Part shown: positions 1-6,394 of the stretch, piece after piece
Numbering within the stretch: the first letter of the stretch is position 1
How the letters are laid out: every line of letters starts with the position of its first letter
Origin: Thermoplasmata archaeon
Lineage (GTDB): Archaea; Thermoplasmatota; Thermoplasmata; Thermoplasmatales; Thermoplasmataceae
Assembly: GCA_021845325.1 (NCBI GenBank)
Contig: JAKBRR010000043.1
Coordinates: 1 to 9,354, forward strand
DNA length: 9,354 nucleotides
Direction of reading: 5' to 3'
Program-made: the position numbers and the translations under genes
Notes under the pieces: model-generated
What the model saw: only the letters and a program-made list of their open reading frames with translations
Told to the model about the DNA's origin: nothing
The model's database searches: none

Positions 1-72
1 TCCCGATGTCATGAGAAAAACTCCCAAGACAGCGAATAATAACTTTTTGTGTTTTTCAATCATCTTAATCAT
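1..72 (-). CDS. N-terminus of a secreted or membrane protein (partial)
   Basis: Only the first 24 codons are inside the window; the gene runs off the left edge. ATG at 72-70 is preceded by AAAGGTGG (87-80), an archaeal SD about 7 nt away, which fixes the start. The peptide begins MIKMIEKHKKLLFAVLGVFL: a short basic stretch followed by a hydrophobic run, the form of a signal peptide or first membrane helix. It is the last visible member of the minus-strand group that starts at 940. The product cannot be named from so short a piece. Confidence 0.55.
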   Translation of the reverse strand, partial: MIKMIEKHKKLLFAVLGVFLMTSG

Positions 73-85
73 ACTTTTACCACCT

Positions 86-160
86 TTACTTCACATTGAT
101 CATGTTGATCTTTATATTATTTTCCCTGTATTTTACCATACATACTTTTTTATTAATCAT
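86..160 (-). CDS. Possible 24-residue micro-ORF
   Basis: ATG at 160-158 follows the stop of the membrane-protein gene directly, giving the string TAAATG. The same TAAATG junction joins the two genes upstream of it (421-416). It encodes MINKKVCMVKYRENNIKINM plus four residues and ends with TAA at 88-86, overlapping the SD region of the next gene. This could be a translated coupling peptide that carries ribosomes to the gene at 72, or a chance ORF. No family is recognisable and no SD of its own is seen. Confidence 0.25.
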   Translation of the reverse strand: MINKKVCMVKYRENNIKINMINVK

Positions 161-418
161 TTATTCATCTCTTATCCTTTTTTTCTCCTCCCCTATTACT
201 TTTAAAATATATAAATGTAGAGACACCCTCAGTACAATCCATACCAAAACAAAGAATGCATCGATGTAAATTAATATGAACACATCATCCATAGTAATTC
301 TTGGAAGAAGTGCGAATATATAGACTATCAATGTAATGAAAGACAATAACACAACAATAATGCTAATCGGCATAAAAAACAAATCAAAAAACTTCGAGAA
401 TTTGTGCTTATATTCCAT
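161..418 (-). CDS. Small two-helix membrane protein, unknown function
   Basis: An 85-residue protein with two long hydrophobic segments, about residues 12-38 and 46-72. The short loop between them contains acidic TMDD, and the C-terminus is highly charged (GEEKKRIRDE). This is an integral membrane protein with a helical-hairpin topology. Its ATG directly follows the TAA of the 173-residue gene upstream (TAAATG), so translation is probably coupled and the two products may act together. No family motif is visible. A toxin-, holin- or immunity-like role is possible for such a small hairpin protein, but nothing in the sequence shows it. Confidence 0.65.
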   Translation of the reverse strand: MEYKHKFSKFFDLFFMPISIIVVLLSFITLIVYIFALLPRITMDDVFILIYIDAFFVLVWIVLRVSLHLYILKVIGEEKKRIRDE

Positions 419-940
419 TTACTTCACCTTAATTCCCTTGAAAAGTTTCATCTCCATTATTATGATCTCGAATAAATGCTTTATGTCATCAGTGCTATTA
501 TTTTCCAGACTCACAGTCTCGCCATAATAGAATATGAAGGAGTAGTCAGAGTTTCTTGGAGTTATGATAAGTCTGGATAATAGGATGGGATCTGGATTAT
601 CATTGTTATCTCTGTATGTATTATTGAAGTATTCTTTAATTTTAAACAATACATCTGATTGTGAATTTGCATTTTCAGAAATTTCTTGAAGTTCATCCCA
701 ATCAGAATCATTCTCAAAATCAAATTCCCAATGTTCATTTATCAACCTTTGTAAAGTAGGAAGCATAAAAGACCATGTAAATTTGATTCTCTTGTCCTCA
801 TAAGTTTCTGCATCCAATTCGGTTTGTGGAATGAAAATCAAGGTTTTTCCTTCGATTTCAATATTCCTATATTTCTTTAATCCTTCTGGCACATCCTTTC
901 CAAACAACATAACTCCATATTCAGTATAATCAATATCCAT
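419..940 (-). CDS. Hypothetical protein, 173 aa
   Basis: I do not recognise this protein. It has no membrane segment, is rich in acidic and aromatic residues, and has an Asp/Asn-rich middle (about residues 74-115) that suggests a soluble cytoplasmic protein. The start is well supported: AAAGGAGGT lies a few bases before the ATG, a strong SD. No convincing TATA box was found in the 60 bp gap to the Sm-like gene at 1001, so it may be co-transcribed with that gene. It is followed without spacing by a two-helix membrane protein, which makes a soluble-plus-membrane pair likely. Confidence 0.65.
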   Translation of the reverse strand: MDIDYTEYGVMLFGKDVPEGLKKYRNIEIEGKTLIFIPQTELDAETYEDKRIKFTWSFMLPTLQRLINEHWEFDFENDSDWDELQEISENANSQSDVLFKIKEYFNNTYRDNNDNPDPILLSRLIITPRNSDYSFIFYYGETVSLENNSTDDIKHLFEIIIMEMKLFKGIKVK

Positions 941-1000
941 TTTATTACCTCCTTTGACAGATCAGAATTAACTCATTAACGCCACAATTATATCCTGACA

Positions 1001-1216
1001 TTAATTTACCCCCCATGGTCTCACAACCGATATGGAATCTATGGAGATATAAATCTTATGATCAAATACGGTTTCTCTCAATTCCACAAGAGAAGGAAAA
1101 ATTGATAAGATTTCTCCCTCAAACTCCCAATTACCAGCAAATATAGTAACCATTCTTTTTTTCTCATAGCACGATTTAAGAATGGTAAACATAGTTGTTT
1201 CATTTACCTTGTCCAT
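1001..1216 (-). CDS. Small Sm-like (LSm/SmAP-type) protein candidate
   Basis: A 71-residue protein with an apparent N-terminal helix (about residues 5-20). It is followed by a run of predicted strands: RMVTIFAG, WEFEGEILSIFPS, LVELRETVF, KIYISIDSI and SVVRP. A helix plus five strands, with a Gly-containing bent second strand and a final strand after an I-D-x-I turn, is the order of the Sm fold used by archaeal SmAP and bacterial Hfq, which form rings that bind RNA. That assignment is inference from pattern, not a recognised signature. A TATA box (1237-1246) lies about 26 nt from the ATG, so the mRNA is probably leaderless and this start is likely correct. Confidence 0.6.
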   Translation of the reverse strand: MDKVNETTMFTILKSCYEKKRMVTIFAGNWEFEGEILSIFPSLVELRETVFDHKIYISIDSISVVRPWGVN

Positions 1217-1236
1217 ATTCCACTTAAAAGTTACAA

Positions 1237-1246
1237 GTTTTTAAAT
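1237..1246 (-). promoter_or_regulatory. TATA box of the Sm-like gene
   Basis: The minus strand reads ATTTAAAAAC here. Its centre is about 26 nt from the ATG at 1216, the spacing at which an archaeal promoter starts transcription at or next to the start codon. Confidence 0.5.
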
Positions 1247-1258
1247 TTTTCTATTCCA

Positions 1259-1651
1259 CTAATTGTTTTGTGTTTTCTTGACAGGTTTTCCAAGATTAAG
1301 ATTTCCTTGTTTTTCATTCGCTTTTAGCCCAGTCACCACTCTGATCTGATCAATTTTATCATGTCCATACCTTTTGATAAATTCAGAGACAGCAATAGTA
1401 AGACTATTTGCTTTATCCTCTATCTCGAATGTCTCTACTTCAAAATATTTGCAAAGCCAGTCAAGATACATCTGCGTTGTGATGATTGAGATAGGATAGT
1501 TTTTCCTAACTCTCCACTGCGTATATTTTTTTATGAACTGCCCCTTTGAAATAATAAGATACTTTTCGTTTATGAAGTATTGGACAGGGAAATGCTCTAC
1601 TTCTCTCCTTCTACGGAACTCTTCAAAAATAAGATCATCTGAAACTCTCAC
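1259..1651 (-). CDS. Hypothetical basic protein, 130 aa
   Basis: I do not recognise this protein. It starts with GTG at 1651-1649; an ATG two bases upstream is out of frame. The N-terminal third is rich in Arg and aromatic residues (FEEFRRRREVEHF), the middle is hydrophobic and aromatic, and the tail is polar and basic (KPVKKTQNN). No membrane helix is present. A TATA box (1671-1680) about 25 nt upstream supports GTG as the start of a leaderless message. The stop is TAG, whereas the other complete genes here end in TAA or TGA. A 16-base stretch of this gene (1341-1356) recurs in a spacer of the CRISPR-like array at 5016-5031. Confidence 0.6.
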   Translation of the reverse strand: MRVSDDLIFEEFRRRREVEHFPVQYFINEKYLIISKGQFIKKYTQWRVRKNYPISIITTQMYLDWLCKYFEVETFEIEDKANSLTIAVSEFIKRYGHDKIDQIRVVTGLKANEKQGNLNLGKPVKKTQNN

Positions 1652-1670
1652 ATATGAATATAGAGTTTAA

Positions 1671-1680
1671 CTATTTATTT
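1671..1680 (-). promoter_or_regulatory. TATA box for the 130 aa gene (divergent pair)
   Basis: The minus strand reads AAATAAATAG, centred about 25 nt from the GTG at 1651. It abuts the plus-strand TATA box of the PrsW-like gene at 1681-1690, so the two promoters lie back to back with no space. Transcription factors on one side are likely to hinder the other. Confidence 0.45.
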
Positions 1681-1690
1681 TTTTAAATAC
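1681..1690 (+). promoter_or_regulatory. TATA box of the PrsW-like protease gene
   Basis: The sequence ttttaaatac is centred about 25 nt before the ATG at 1711. This matches the other strong TATA boxes of the window and predicts a leaderless transcript starting at that ATG. Confidence 0.6.
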
Positions 1691-1710
1691 TTTGACAGAT
1701 TCACATAATT

Positions 1711-2286
1711 ATGAACTTGTTACTTGGTATGAACATATGGCTTCTGACGTTTGCTATCTCTGGTATTTCCTTTCTGGTATTCAGATTTGTGTATCATGTG
1801 AAGTGGAGATATCTTCTTCTTGGGATTGTTCCATTTTTCGTTGCAAGATACGTGGAAACCCGTATGTTAACACCATCAGACCTTATTATAATGCTAATTT
1901 TAATAGCACCGGTATGGGAAGAAATACTCAAATTTCTGTTCACCTATTTTCGCAAGACATTCGATGGAGGCATTGCAGTTGGTCTGACATTTGCTTGGAT
2001 TGAAAATGCATTCTATTATGAAGCTTACTTTCACACTCCTCTATTTCTTTTTGTAGTTCTGATCAGAGAATTCACCGATCCCGTGTTGCATTCAACAACC
2101 GTATCAATATCACAGAAAACTTGGCAAGGAAAATTCAGATATCTTGGTTTTGCCATTCTCCTACATGCAATATGGAATACTATTGCAGTTATAGGAACAA
2201 TGTACGAAATTGCATTTGTTGCGATAATTTATTTTGGAGTAACATATTACAGATACAGAAAAATAAGAAAAAATGTAACTAAATAA
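1711..2286 (+). CDS. PrsW-family intramembrane protease
   Basis: A 191-residue polytopic membrane protein with the motif set of the PrsW family (MEROPS M82, within the wider CPBP/PrsW group of membrane proteases). APVWEEILKFL gives the EExxK motif (E70, E71, K74), FAWIENAFYY gives FxxxE-N (E98, N99), D123-P-x-x-H127 follows Arg119, and HAIWN (H152, N156) lies in a later helix. In bacteria PrsW cleaves the RsiW anti-sigma factor in or near the membrane; archaeal substrates are largely unknown. The motifs sit in hydrophobic segments, as expected for an active site inside the bilayer. The ATG at 1711 is set by a TATA box 25 nt upstream. The gene is convergent with the large surface-protein gene, a possible but unproven substrate. 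Confidence 0.85.
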   Translation: MNLLLGMNIWLLTFAISGISFLVFRFVYHVKWRYLLLGIVPFFVARYVETRMLTPSDLIIMLILIAPVWEEILKFLFTYFRKTFDGGIAVGLTFAWIENAFYYEAYFHTPLFLFVVLIREFTDPVLHSTTVSISQKTWQGKFRYLGFAILLHAIWNTIAVIGTMYEIAFVAIIYFGVTYYRYRKIRKNVTK

Positions 2287-2306
2287 AAATAAAATTAAAA
2301 AGAGAA
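2284..2306 (-). terminator. Oligo-T termination region of the surface-protein gene
   Basis: Just after the TAA at 2313-2311, the minus strand runs through CTTTTTAATTTTATTTTTA. Short T-runs like these act as intrinsic terminators for archaeal RNA polymerase. The region lies in the 24 bp gap between the convergent genes and overlaps the end of the protease gene. I see no stable hairpin. Confidence 0.4.
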
Positions 2307-2310
2307 GTGT

Positions 2311-4839
2311 TTAAATTGCACCTTCTCCCGGTATCATTTTTCTGCGGCTAAGCACGCCGAAGTAGAGAACCAAACCTACAATTACAACCACTACAATGGT
2401 TATACCAACGATCTCAAGGACAAATCCAAGTTTTGCACCAAAAGCAGTTATTGCTGAGAATGCATTCTTTAGTCCTGAAGTTAGTGATCCGACTGTATTT
2501 GTTATCCTTGAAGATATTGATCCGAATGTATTTGTTACTTCTTTGTACGCCCCGGATGCTGTTTTTTCTATTGTATTTCCTACGGTATCGAGTGCACTTA
2601 GTGTAGAGTTTTTGAGTGTTGATGCAACTGAGCTAAGACCAGAACTGATTTTTCCCGGTAAAGATTTCACTGCTGTAAACATGGATGATAGAACTCCATC
2701 AGTAGTTGATACATCATTGCCAAGAGTGTTCTCTATTCCCTGAACCCCACTCTTTATCTGTGTTCCGAGTGAGTATATGTTAGACCTGACACCTGAAGCT
2801 CCTGCCGCTATTGCTGTCACTATTCCATTCTTTGCAGAAGCAAGTGAACTGGATAGATCAGATACAGCTCCTGAGATTGGTCCAATAGCTCCTTTCACTG
2901 TCTTCTCTACATTGTTGGCTGTTGTACCGAGTGTTGGCATTACTTTTGATACAACATTTAGTTCATCCCTACCGAAACCATTTATGTCTTTAGAAATAGC
3001 ATTACTTACACTTGATGTGGCAGATGTGATTGGTTTTACCACATAATTTGAGACGGTATGTGAGACGGCTCCTATTGTATTATGTACAACTGATGAAACA
3101 CCATTTCCAAGATAGTTTTCAACAGATGCACCTGCTGATGTAAGACCGCTAAAGAGAGAACCAAAGGAGAAACCCGATGCAAAGATTGGAGTTCCTGATG
3201 CCCAGCCCAATATGGTTAATTGTGGCACTATGACAGCTCCACCAGATATGTATGCACCTGCAGCGAATCCTGCGTCAGAGAGGTTTGCAAATTTCTGCCC
3301 ATTTACTGGGTTTACAATAGTGCTACCCCATATCTCAGGGACATAAGCCATTCCTTGATAGTAGAAATCACCTGCAAAAGCACCTGCTACAATAGCAGAG
3401 GTATTCGTGTCAACCAAGGAGAGATTGTTTTCAGAAAGTAAGGATGGGAAGGCATTGTCAAAGTAGTTTCTTACTGCAGCAGCATCAGATGCTGAGAGAT
3501 TAGTCACGGTCTGGATGTTGCTGATCATGTAGGATATTATGGTCATGTTCTTGTATGAATAGGCTATTCCAGTATTACTTGTTGCGAGATTTGCTGTATA
3601 ATTCTTCAGGAAACTCATAACTGCTGTCTGGATACCAGTTGAGTTGAATGTTGATATATGAACATCGGCTGTGAACGAATTGGTATTCTCTTTGTTGACG
3701 GTCAAGTTTGCTACCATAGTAGTGGAGTTAGCAGCGGTCTGATTTCCAACACCGAATGTAGCTTCTGACTTTGCATTATATGCACCTATGGAAAGCTGTG
3801 AAGCGGTGTCATTAGACAAAACACTTGCAGAGAGATTGAAGTCTTTATCACCAACTGCTGTATTAGTATGGACATAGGTCGCATTTGGATTTTGTTTATA
3901 ACTGGCGTTTGATACAGCAGAAGGATCGAATGGTGCTATGCTTGAAAGATCATTCATAACAACATTGGATGTTGCTCCGGCTATTTCAGGCATTACAGAT
4001 GGAGAAACTGACGCAGAAGAACTCCCAGAAAAGACAAAGTAAGCCCAATCCAATATTAGAGCAGATCCAGTTGTGCCTTCAAACTGGAAAGTCGTATAGT
4101 TGAGTTTGCTGAAGTTAAGCCCTGTTAAACCTGTTGATGTTAGAGTTCCCAAAACTGCACCATTCACAGGATTAATCAAACCAATTGTAATACTATCGCT
4201 TGTAGATGTATCCTTGTAAACATAGACTGAAAGATCATACATTTGTAATGCAGAAATAGTTACCGAACCAGTAGAAGAAAGCGTTGTACTTGTACCTGCT
4301 TCCTTTACAGTTCCACTCAATATTCCTGTTGATGGGATATTGATCACAACTGTACCATTCACAGCAGATGCGAGATAACTTGACACCCCACTCTGAGAAA
4401 GAACAAGACTTATTCCCGTAAGACCTGTCAGATTCGCTGCTATTTTTGTTTCCATGAAGAAGTATGATGCATTCTTGTTGTAGTTAGCAAGATCATACTG
4501 AACCTGTGCAAGTGTTGCTGTTGAAGAAGTAGATTGCATCACCAAATAGGTTGCATTTGTTACATTAACACTTGTAGCTCCAGGGTTAACCCATGTAGCA
4601 TTCACATTGTAATTCCCTCTTGACACCTCAAAAGCTGGTGGCACGGTACTATATGTAACATCGCTAAAAGTTATATTCAGTGTGTTACTGACTCCTGTTG
4701 GCACGATAGTAGCTCCAGAAATGGGTATCAATTCTGATTTGGCATGACTATTCAAAGCTAATGACAACCCAGATATGATCACCAAAACAAGAACTATACC
4801 TACCAATATCTTTTTGGTGTTATTCTTTATTTTGATCAC
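2311..4839 (-). CDS. Large N-glycosylated surface protein with N- and C-terminal membrane segments
   Basis: A secreted or envelope protein of about 842 residues from the GTG at 4839. An N-terminal basic stretch and hydrophobic segment (ILVGIVLVLVIISGLSLAL, about residues 11-29) form a signal peptide or anchor. The first 550 or so residues look beta-rich, are full of Ser, Thr, Asn and Ala, and hold more than 20 N-x-S/T sequons. I see no cysteine. The next 200 or so residues are long, weakly repetitive amphipathic helices (patterns like VSNAISKDINGFG, SGLSSVASTLKNSTLSAL). A C-terminal membrane helix (GITIVVVVIVGLVLYFGVL) and short basic tail SRRKMIPGEGAI end it. This suits a surface-layer-like or stalk glycoprotein; a viral spike is an alternative. 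An in-frame ATG at 4914 would add 25 residues, but it lies inside a CRISPR-like repeat and upstream of the TATA box, so I prefer GTG 4839. Confidence 0.75.
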   Translation of the reverse strand: MIKIKNNTKKILVGIVLVLVIISGLSLALNSHAKSELIPISGATIVPTGVSNTLNITFSDVTYSTVPPAFEVSRGNYNVNATWVNPGATSVNVTNATYLVMQSTSSTATLAQVQYDLANYNKNASYFFMETKIAANLTGLTGISLVLSQSGVSSYLASAVNGTVVINIPSTGILSGTVKEAGTSTTLSSTGSVTISALQMYDLSVYVYKDTSTSDSITIGLINPVNGAVLGTLTSTGLTGLNFSKLNYTTFQFEGTTGSALILDWAYFVFSGSSSASVSPSVMPEIAGATSNVVMNDLSSIAPFDPSAVSNASYKQNPNATYVHTNTAVGDKDFNLSASVLSNDTASQLSIGAYNAKSEATFGVGNQTAANSTTMVANLTVNKENTNSFTADVHISTFNSTGIQTAVMSFLKNYTANLATSNTGIAYSYKNMTIISYMISNIQTVTNLSASDAAAVRNYFDNAFPSLLSENNLSLVDTNTSAIVAGAFAGDFYYQGMAYVPEIWGSTIVNPVNGQKFANLSDAGFAAGAYISGGAVIVPQLTILGWASGTPIFASGFSFGSLFSGLTSAGASVENYLGNGVSSVVHNTIGAVSHTVSNYVVKPITSATSSVSNAISKDINGFGRDELNVVSKVMPTLGTTANNVEKTVKGAIGPISGAVSDLSSSLASAKNGIVTAIAAGASGVRSNIYSLGTQIKSGVQGIENTLGNDVSTTDGVLSSMFTAVKSLPGKISSGLSSVASTLKNSTLSALDTVGNTIEKTASGAYKEVTNTFGSISSRITNTVGSLTSGLKNAFSAITAFGAKLGFVLEIVGITIVVVVIVGLVLYFGVLSRRKMIPGEGAI

Positions 4840-4890
4840 CAGAAAGAATATATGAAACTTAAATATAAATGGATACAAAATTTTTGAAAA

Positions 4891-4900
4891 GTATTTAAAG
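4891..4900 (-). promoter_or_regulatory. TATA box of the surface-protein gene
   Basis: The minus strand reads CTTTAAATAC, preceded by GAAACC, which resembles a BRE element. The predicted transcript start is near 4870, leaving about 30 nt before the GTG at 4839. The BRE-like bases are the end of a copy of the CRISPR-like repeat, so repeat and promoter touch. Confidence 0.5.
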
Positions 4901-4901
4901 G

Positions 4902-5061
4902 GTTTCATTTTCATCTTACTTAGTCTAAGACAAATTACTTATGAGCTTTCCGAGCAAATCGATGAAGTTTCATTTTCATCTTACTTAGTCTAAGACTATA
5001 TTTTTTTTATTAAAACTGATCTGATCAATTTGAGTTTCATTTTCATCTTTTAGTCTAAGAC
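4902..5061 (-). CRISPR. Three-repeat CRISPR-like mini-array
   Basis: Two identical 30 bp repeats at 4902-4931 and 4967-4996 and a 28 bp copy lacking two bases at 5034-5061 are separated by unrelated spacers of 35 bp (4932-4966) and 37 bp (4997-5033). On the plus strand the repeat begins GTTTCATTTTCATC and ends CTTAGTCTAAGAC. On the minus strand it therefore ends in ATGAAAC, close to the ATTGAAAC end typical of archaeal type I repeats, which is why I place it on that strand. It also contains the small palindrome CTTAgtcTAAG. Repeat and spacer sizes are classical. No cas gene is in the window and a leader is not evident: the side where a minus-strand leader should lie is occupied by the TnpB flank. 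It may be a relic cut off by that insertion. Confidence 0.6.
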
Positions 5062-5234
5062 CCGTTCTCAAATGCAGTTTTTATTCTCTCCCTGCTACAT
5101 GTCGGCAATACCATATAGGCAGCTAACCATCACAGTGGATCATACGAACCCTGCTGAAACATAGTCAGGGTGGTACTGCTCCCAATCCACCTGCCATATA
5201 GGTTGTGGATAATATAACAATGGATCAGAAGTAT
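5062..5234 (-). ncRNA. Candidate omega/reRNA in the 3' flank of tnpB
   Basis: No gene fits in these 173 bases, but the minus-strand RNA can fold into nested stems. ATATGGCAG (5199-5191) pairs with CTGCCTATAT (5122-5113, one bulged T). Inside it GTGGAT (5190-5185) pairs with ATCCAC (5140-5135), and at the tip CCCTG (5170-5166) pairs with CAGGG (5153-5149). TnpB nucleases of IS200/IS605 and IS607 elements use a guide RNA read from the element's right end just 3' of tnpB, whose last bases are the flanking DNA. Position, strand and structure all match. If the scaffold ends near 5062, the guide would be the adjacent CRISPR-like repeat copy. The exact ends are not visible. Confidence 0.55.
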
Positions 5235-5240
5235 TTAAAA
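5231..5240 (-). promoter_or_regulatory. TATA-like box at the 3' end of tnpB
   Basis: The minus strand reads TTTTAAATAC across the tnpB stop codon, identical to the promoter box of tnpB itself (6410-6401). Start of transcription about 25 nt on, near 5210, would produce the structured RNA of 5062-5210 without the tnpB message. Confidence 0.4.
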
Positions 5241-6380
5241 TTTATTAATAACAGTTGGTTTGATCTTTTTTAGATTTTTCTTCTCTGCAGATAAGGCTTT
5301 AAAATCGAACTGGTATCCATATCCCAGACGAGCGATGTTTCTTGCGGCGTTGATGTCTCTGTGGTAGTCTTTAAGACCACAACTCATGCACTTGAAAAGC
5401 CTCTTTCCTTTGCCGTAAGCAATTCCTATATGCCCACACTTGTGGCATACTTGAGAAGTATAAGATGGATTTATTTCTACAACATTAATGCCATGAGCCA
5501 TTGCCCTGAGTTGAAATTGAGACAATGCAGTTTTCTTGTACAGCCAATTGTTTGTCATCTTCCTATCATGATCAGATAGTTTGAACATTGTAGAAACTTC
5601 CTCCACTGCTATGGTGCAAAAACCAAAACGTTCTTTTATCTTTGATATGAAATTGCCATGTGCTTCTTTTACAACAAATTCTCTTAGACCATATAATTTC
5701 TTTATCTCATCATTGAGGTTTTCTCTTTCTTCAGGATCCAACTCGGTGGATAACTCAGTCTGTTTTCTGGATATAAGGCTGTGGATTCTATCTATTCTGT
5801 CTGTATATTCTTTCACAGGGAAAATGAGAGGTCTTCCATCCATTTTTGAAGCAACCCATTTACGGAAATTGAAATCTATCCCAACAACAGTCTCATCCCA
5901 TTCTTCTTCATGAGAATCCACTGGAATCTGAACATAAGCGAACCACTTTTCACCCTCTTCAGTTATGGTTATTCCGTATCCGGACATATCTTTTATGTCA
6001 TCGTAGTATGGCACTTCTGTCTTATGAACAGGTATGCGAACTCTTGGCTCTATATGTTTTCCTACCTTGGCATGAAGTTGAACTTCCAAAAACCATTCTT
6101 TGTCGAATATGAATCGGGAATTGCCATCATAGACATACAGAAATCTCTTATCTCTACCTGTCGCCGAACCACTGAATCTTTGCATAAGCAATGCTGTAAT
6201 CCTCGTACTCATAGGAATATTCAATTCCTTGAATTTGTTGTACAACATCATCTGTATTTCAGATCGACTCATATCCAAAAACTCTTGAACCCATGTCATC
6301 ACTTTTTTAAGTTCATACGCTGTTTGCCTATCAGGGTTCATTTGCAATATCACTGTTCTATATTTTGTTTCGACACGCAT
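5235..6380 (-). CDS. tnpB: TnpB RNA-guided nuclease (IS200/IS605 OrfB type)
   Basis: A 381-residue protein of normal TnpB length, with an intact catalytic core. RuvC-I is GIDF (D169), RuvC-II is TIAVEE (E260) and RuvC-III is HRDINAARNI (D342). The zinc ribbon has CHKC (C312, C315) and CMSC (C331, C334). TSQVCHKCGH and DINAARN are hallmark blocks of the family. TnpB is a programmable DNA endonuclease, the ancestor of Cas12, that uses an RNA from the element's right end and helps the element persist. No TnpA transposase gene is nearby, so this is a stand-alone (IS1341-like) copy that would move only with a TnpA supplied in trans. A TATA box 25 nt before the ATG predicts a leaderless mRNA. The gene is unbroken, with its putative guide RNA just downstream. 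Confidence 0.93.
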   Translation of the reverse strand: MRVETKYRTVILQMNPDRQTAYELKKVMTWVQEFLDMSRSEIQMMLYNKFKELNIPMSTRITALLMQRFSGSATGRDKRFLYVYDGNSRFIFDKEWFLEVQLHAKVGKHIEPRVRIPVHKTEVPYYDDIKDMSGYGITITEEGEKWFAYVQIPVDSHEEEWDETVVGIDFNFRKWVASKMDGRPLIFPVKEYTDRIDRIHSLISRKQTELSTELDPEERENLNDEIKKLYGLREFVVKEAHGNFISKIKERFGFCTIAVEEVSTMFKLSDHDRKMTNNWLYKKTALSQFQLRAMAHGINVVEINPSYTSQVCHKCGHIGIAYGKGKRLFKCMSCGLKDYHRDINAARNIARLGYGYQFDFKALSAEKKNLKKIKPTVINKF

Positions 6381-6394
6381 TTTTGATTATCGAC

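Noticed and set aside
953..963. ctttgacagat, repeated at 1690-1700
   Set aside because: An 11-base match next to two unrelated gene starts on opposite strands, with no shared extension. Too short to call a repeat or operator.
1259..1261. TAG stop of the 130 aa gene taken as a recoded codon, as support for pyrrolysine use
   Set aside because: Readthrough would add only five codons before TAA and reveals no domain. TAG seems to be an ordinary stop here, which argues against general recoding in this genome.
1692..2003. Plus-strand frame of 103 codons overlapping the protease gene
   Set aside because: The overlapping frame at 1711 has the full PrsW motif set and a TATA box at the correct distance; this one has neither.
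5581..6386. Plus-strand frames opposite tnpB
   Set aside because: The minus strand encodes an intact TnpB with all catalytic residues, so these are shadows.
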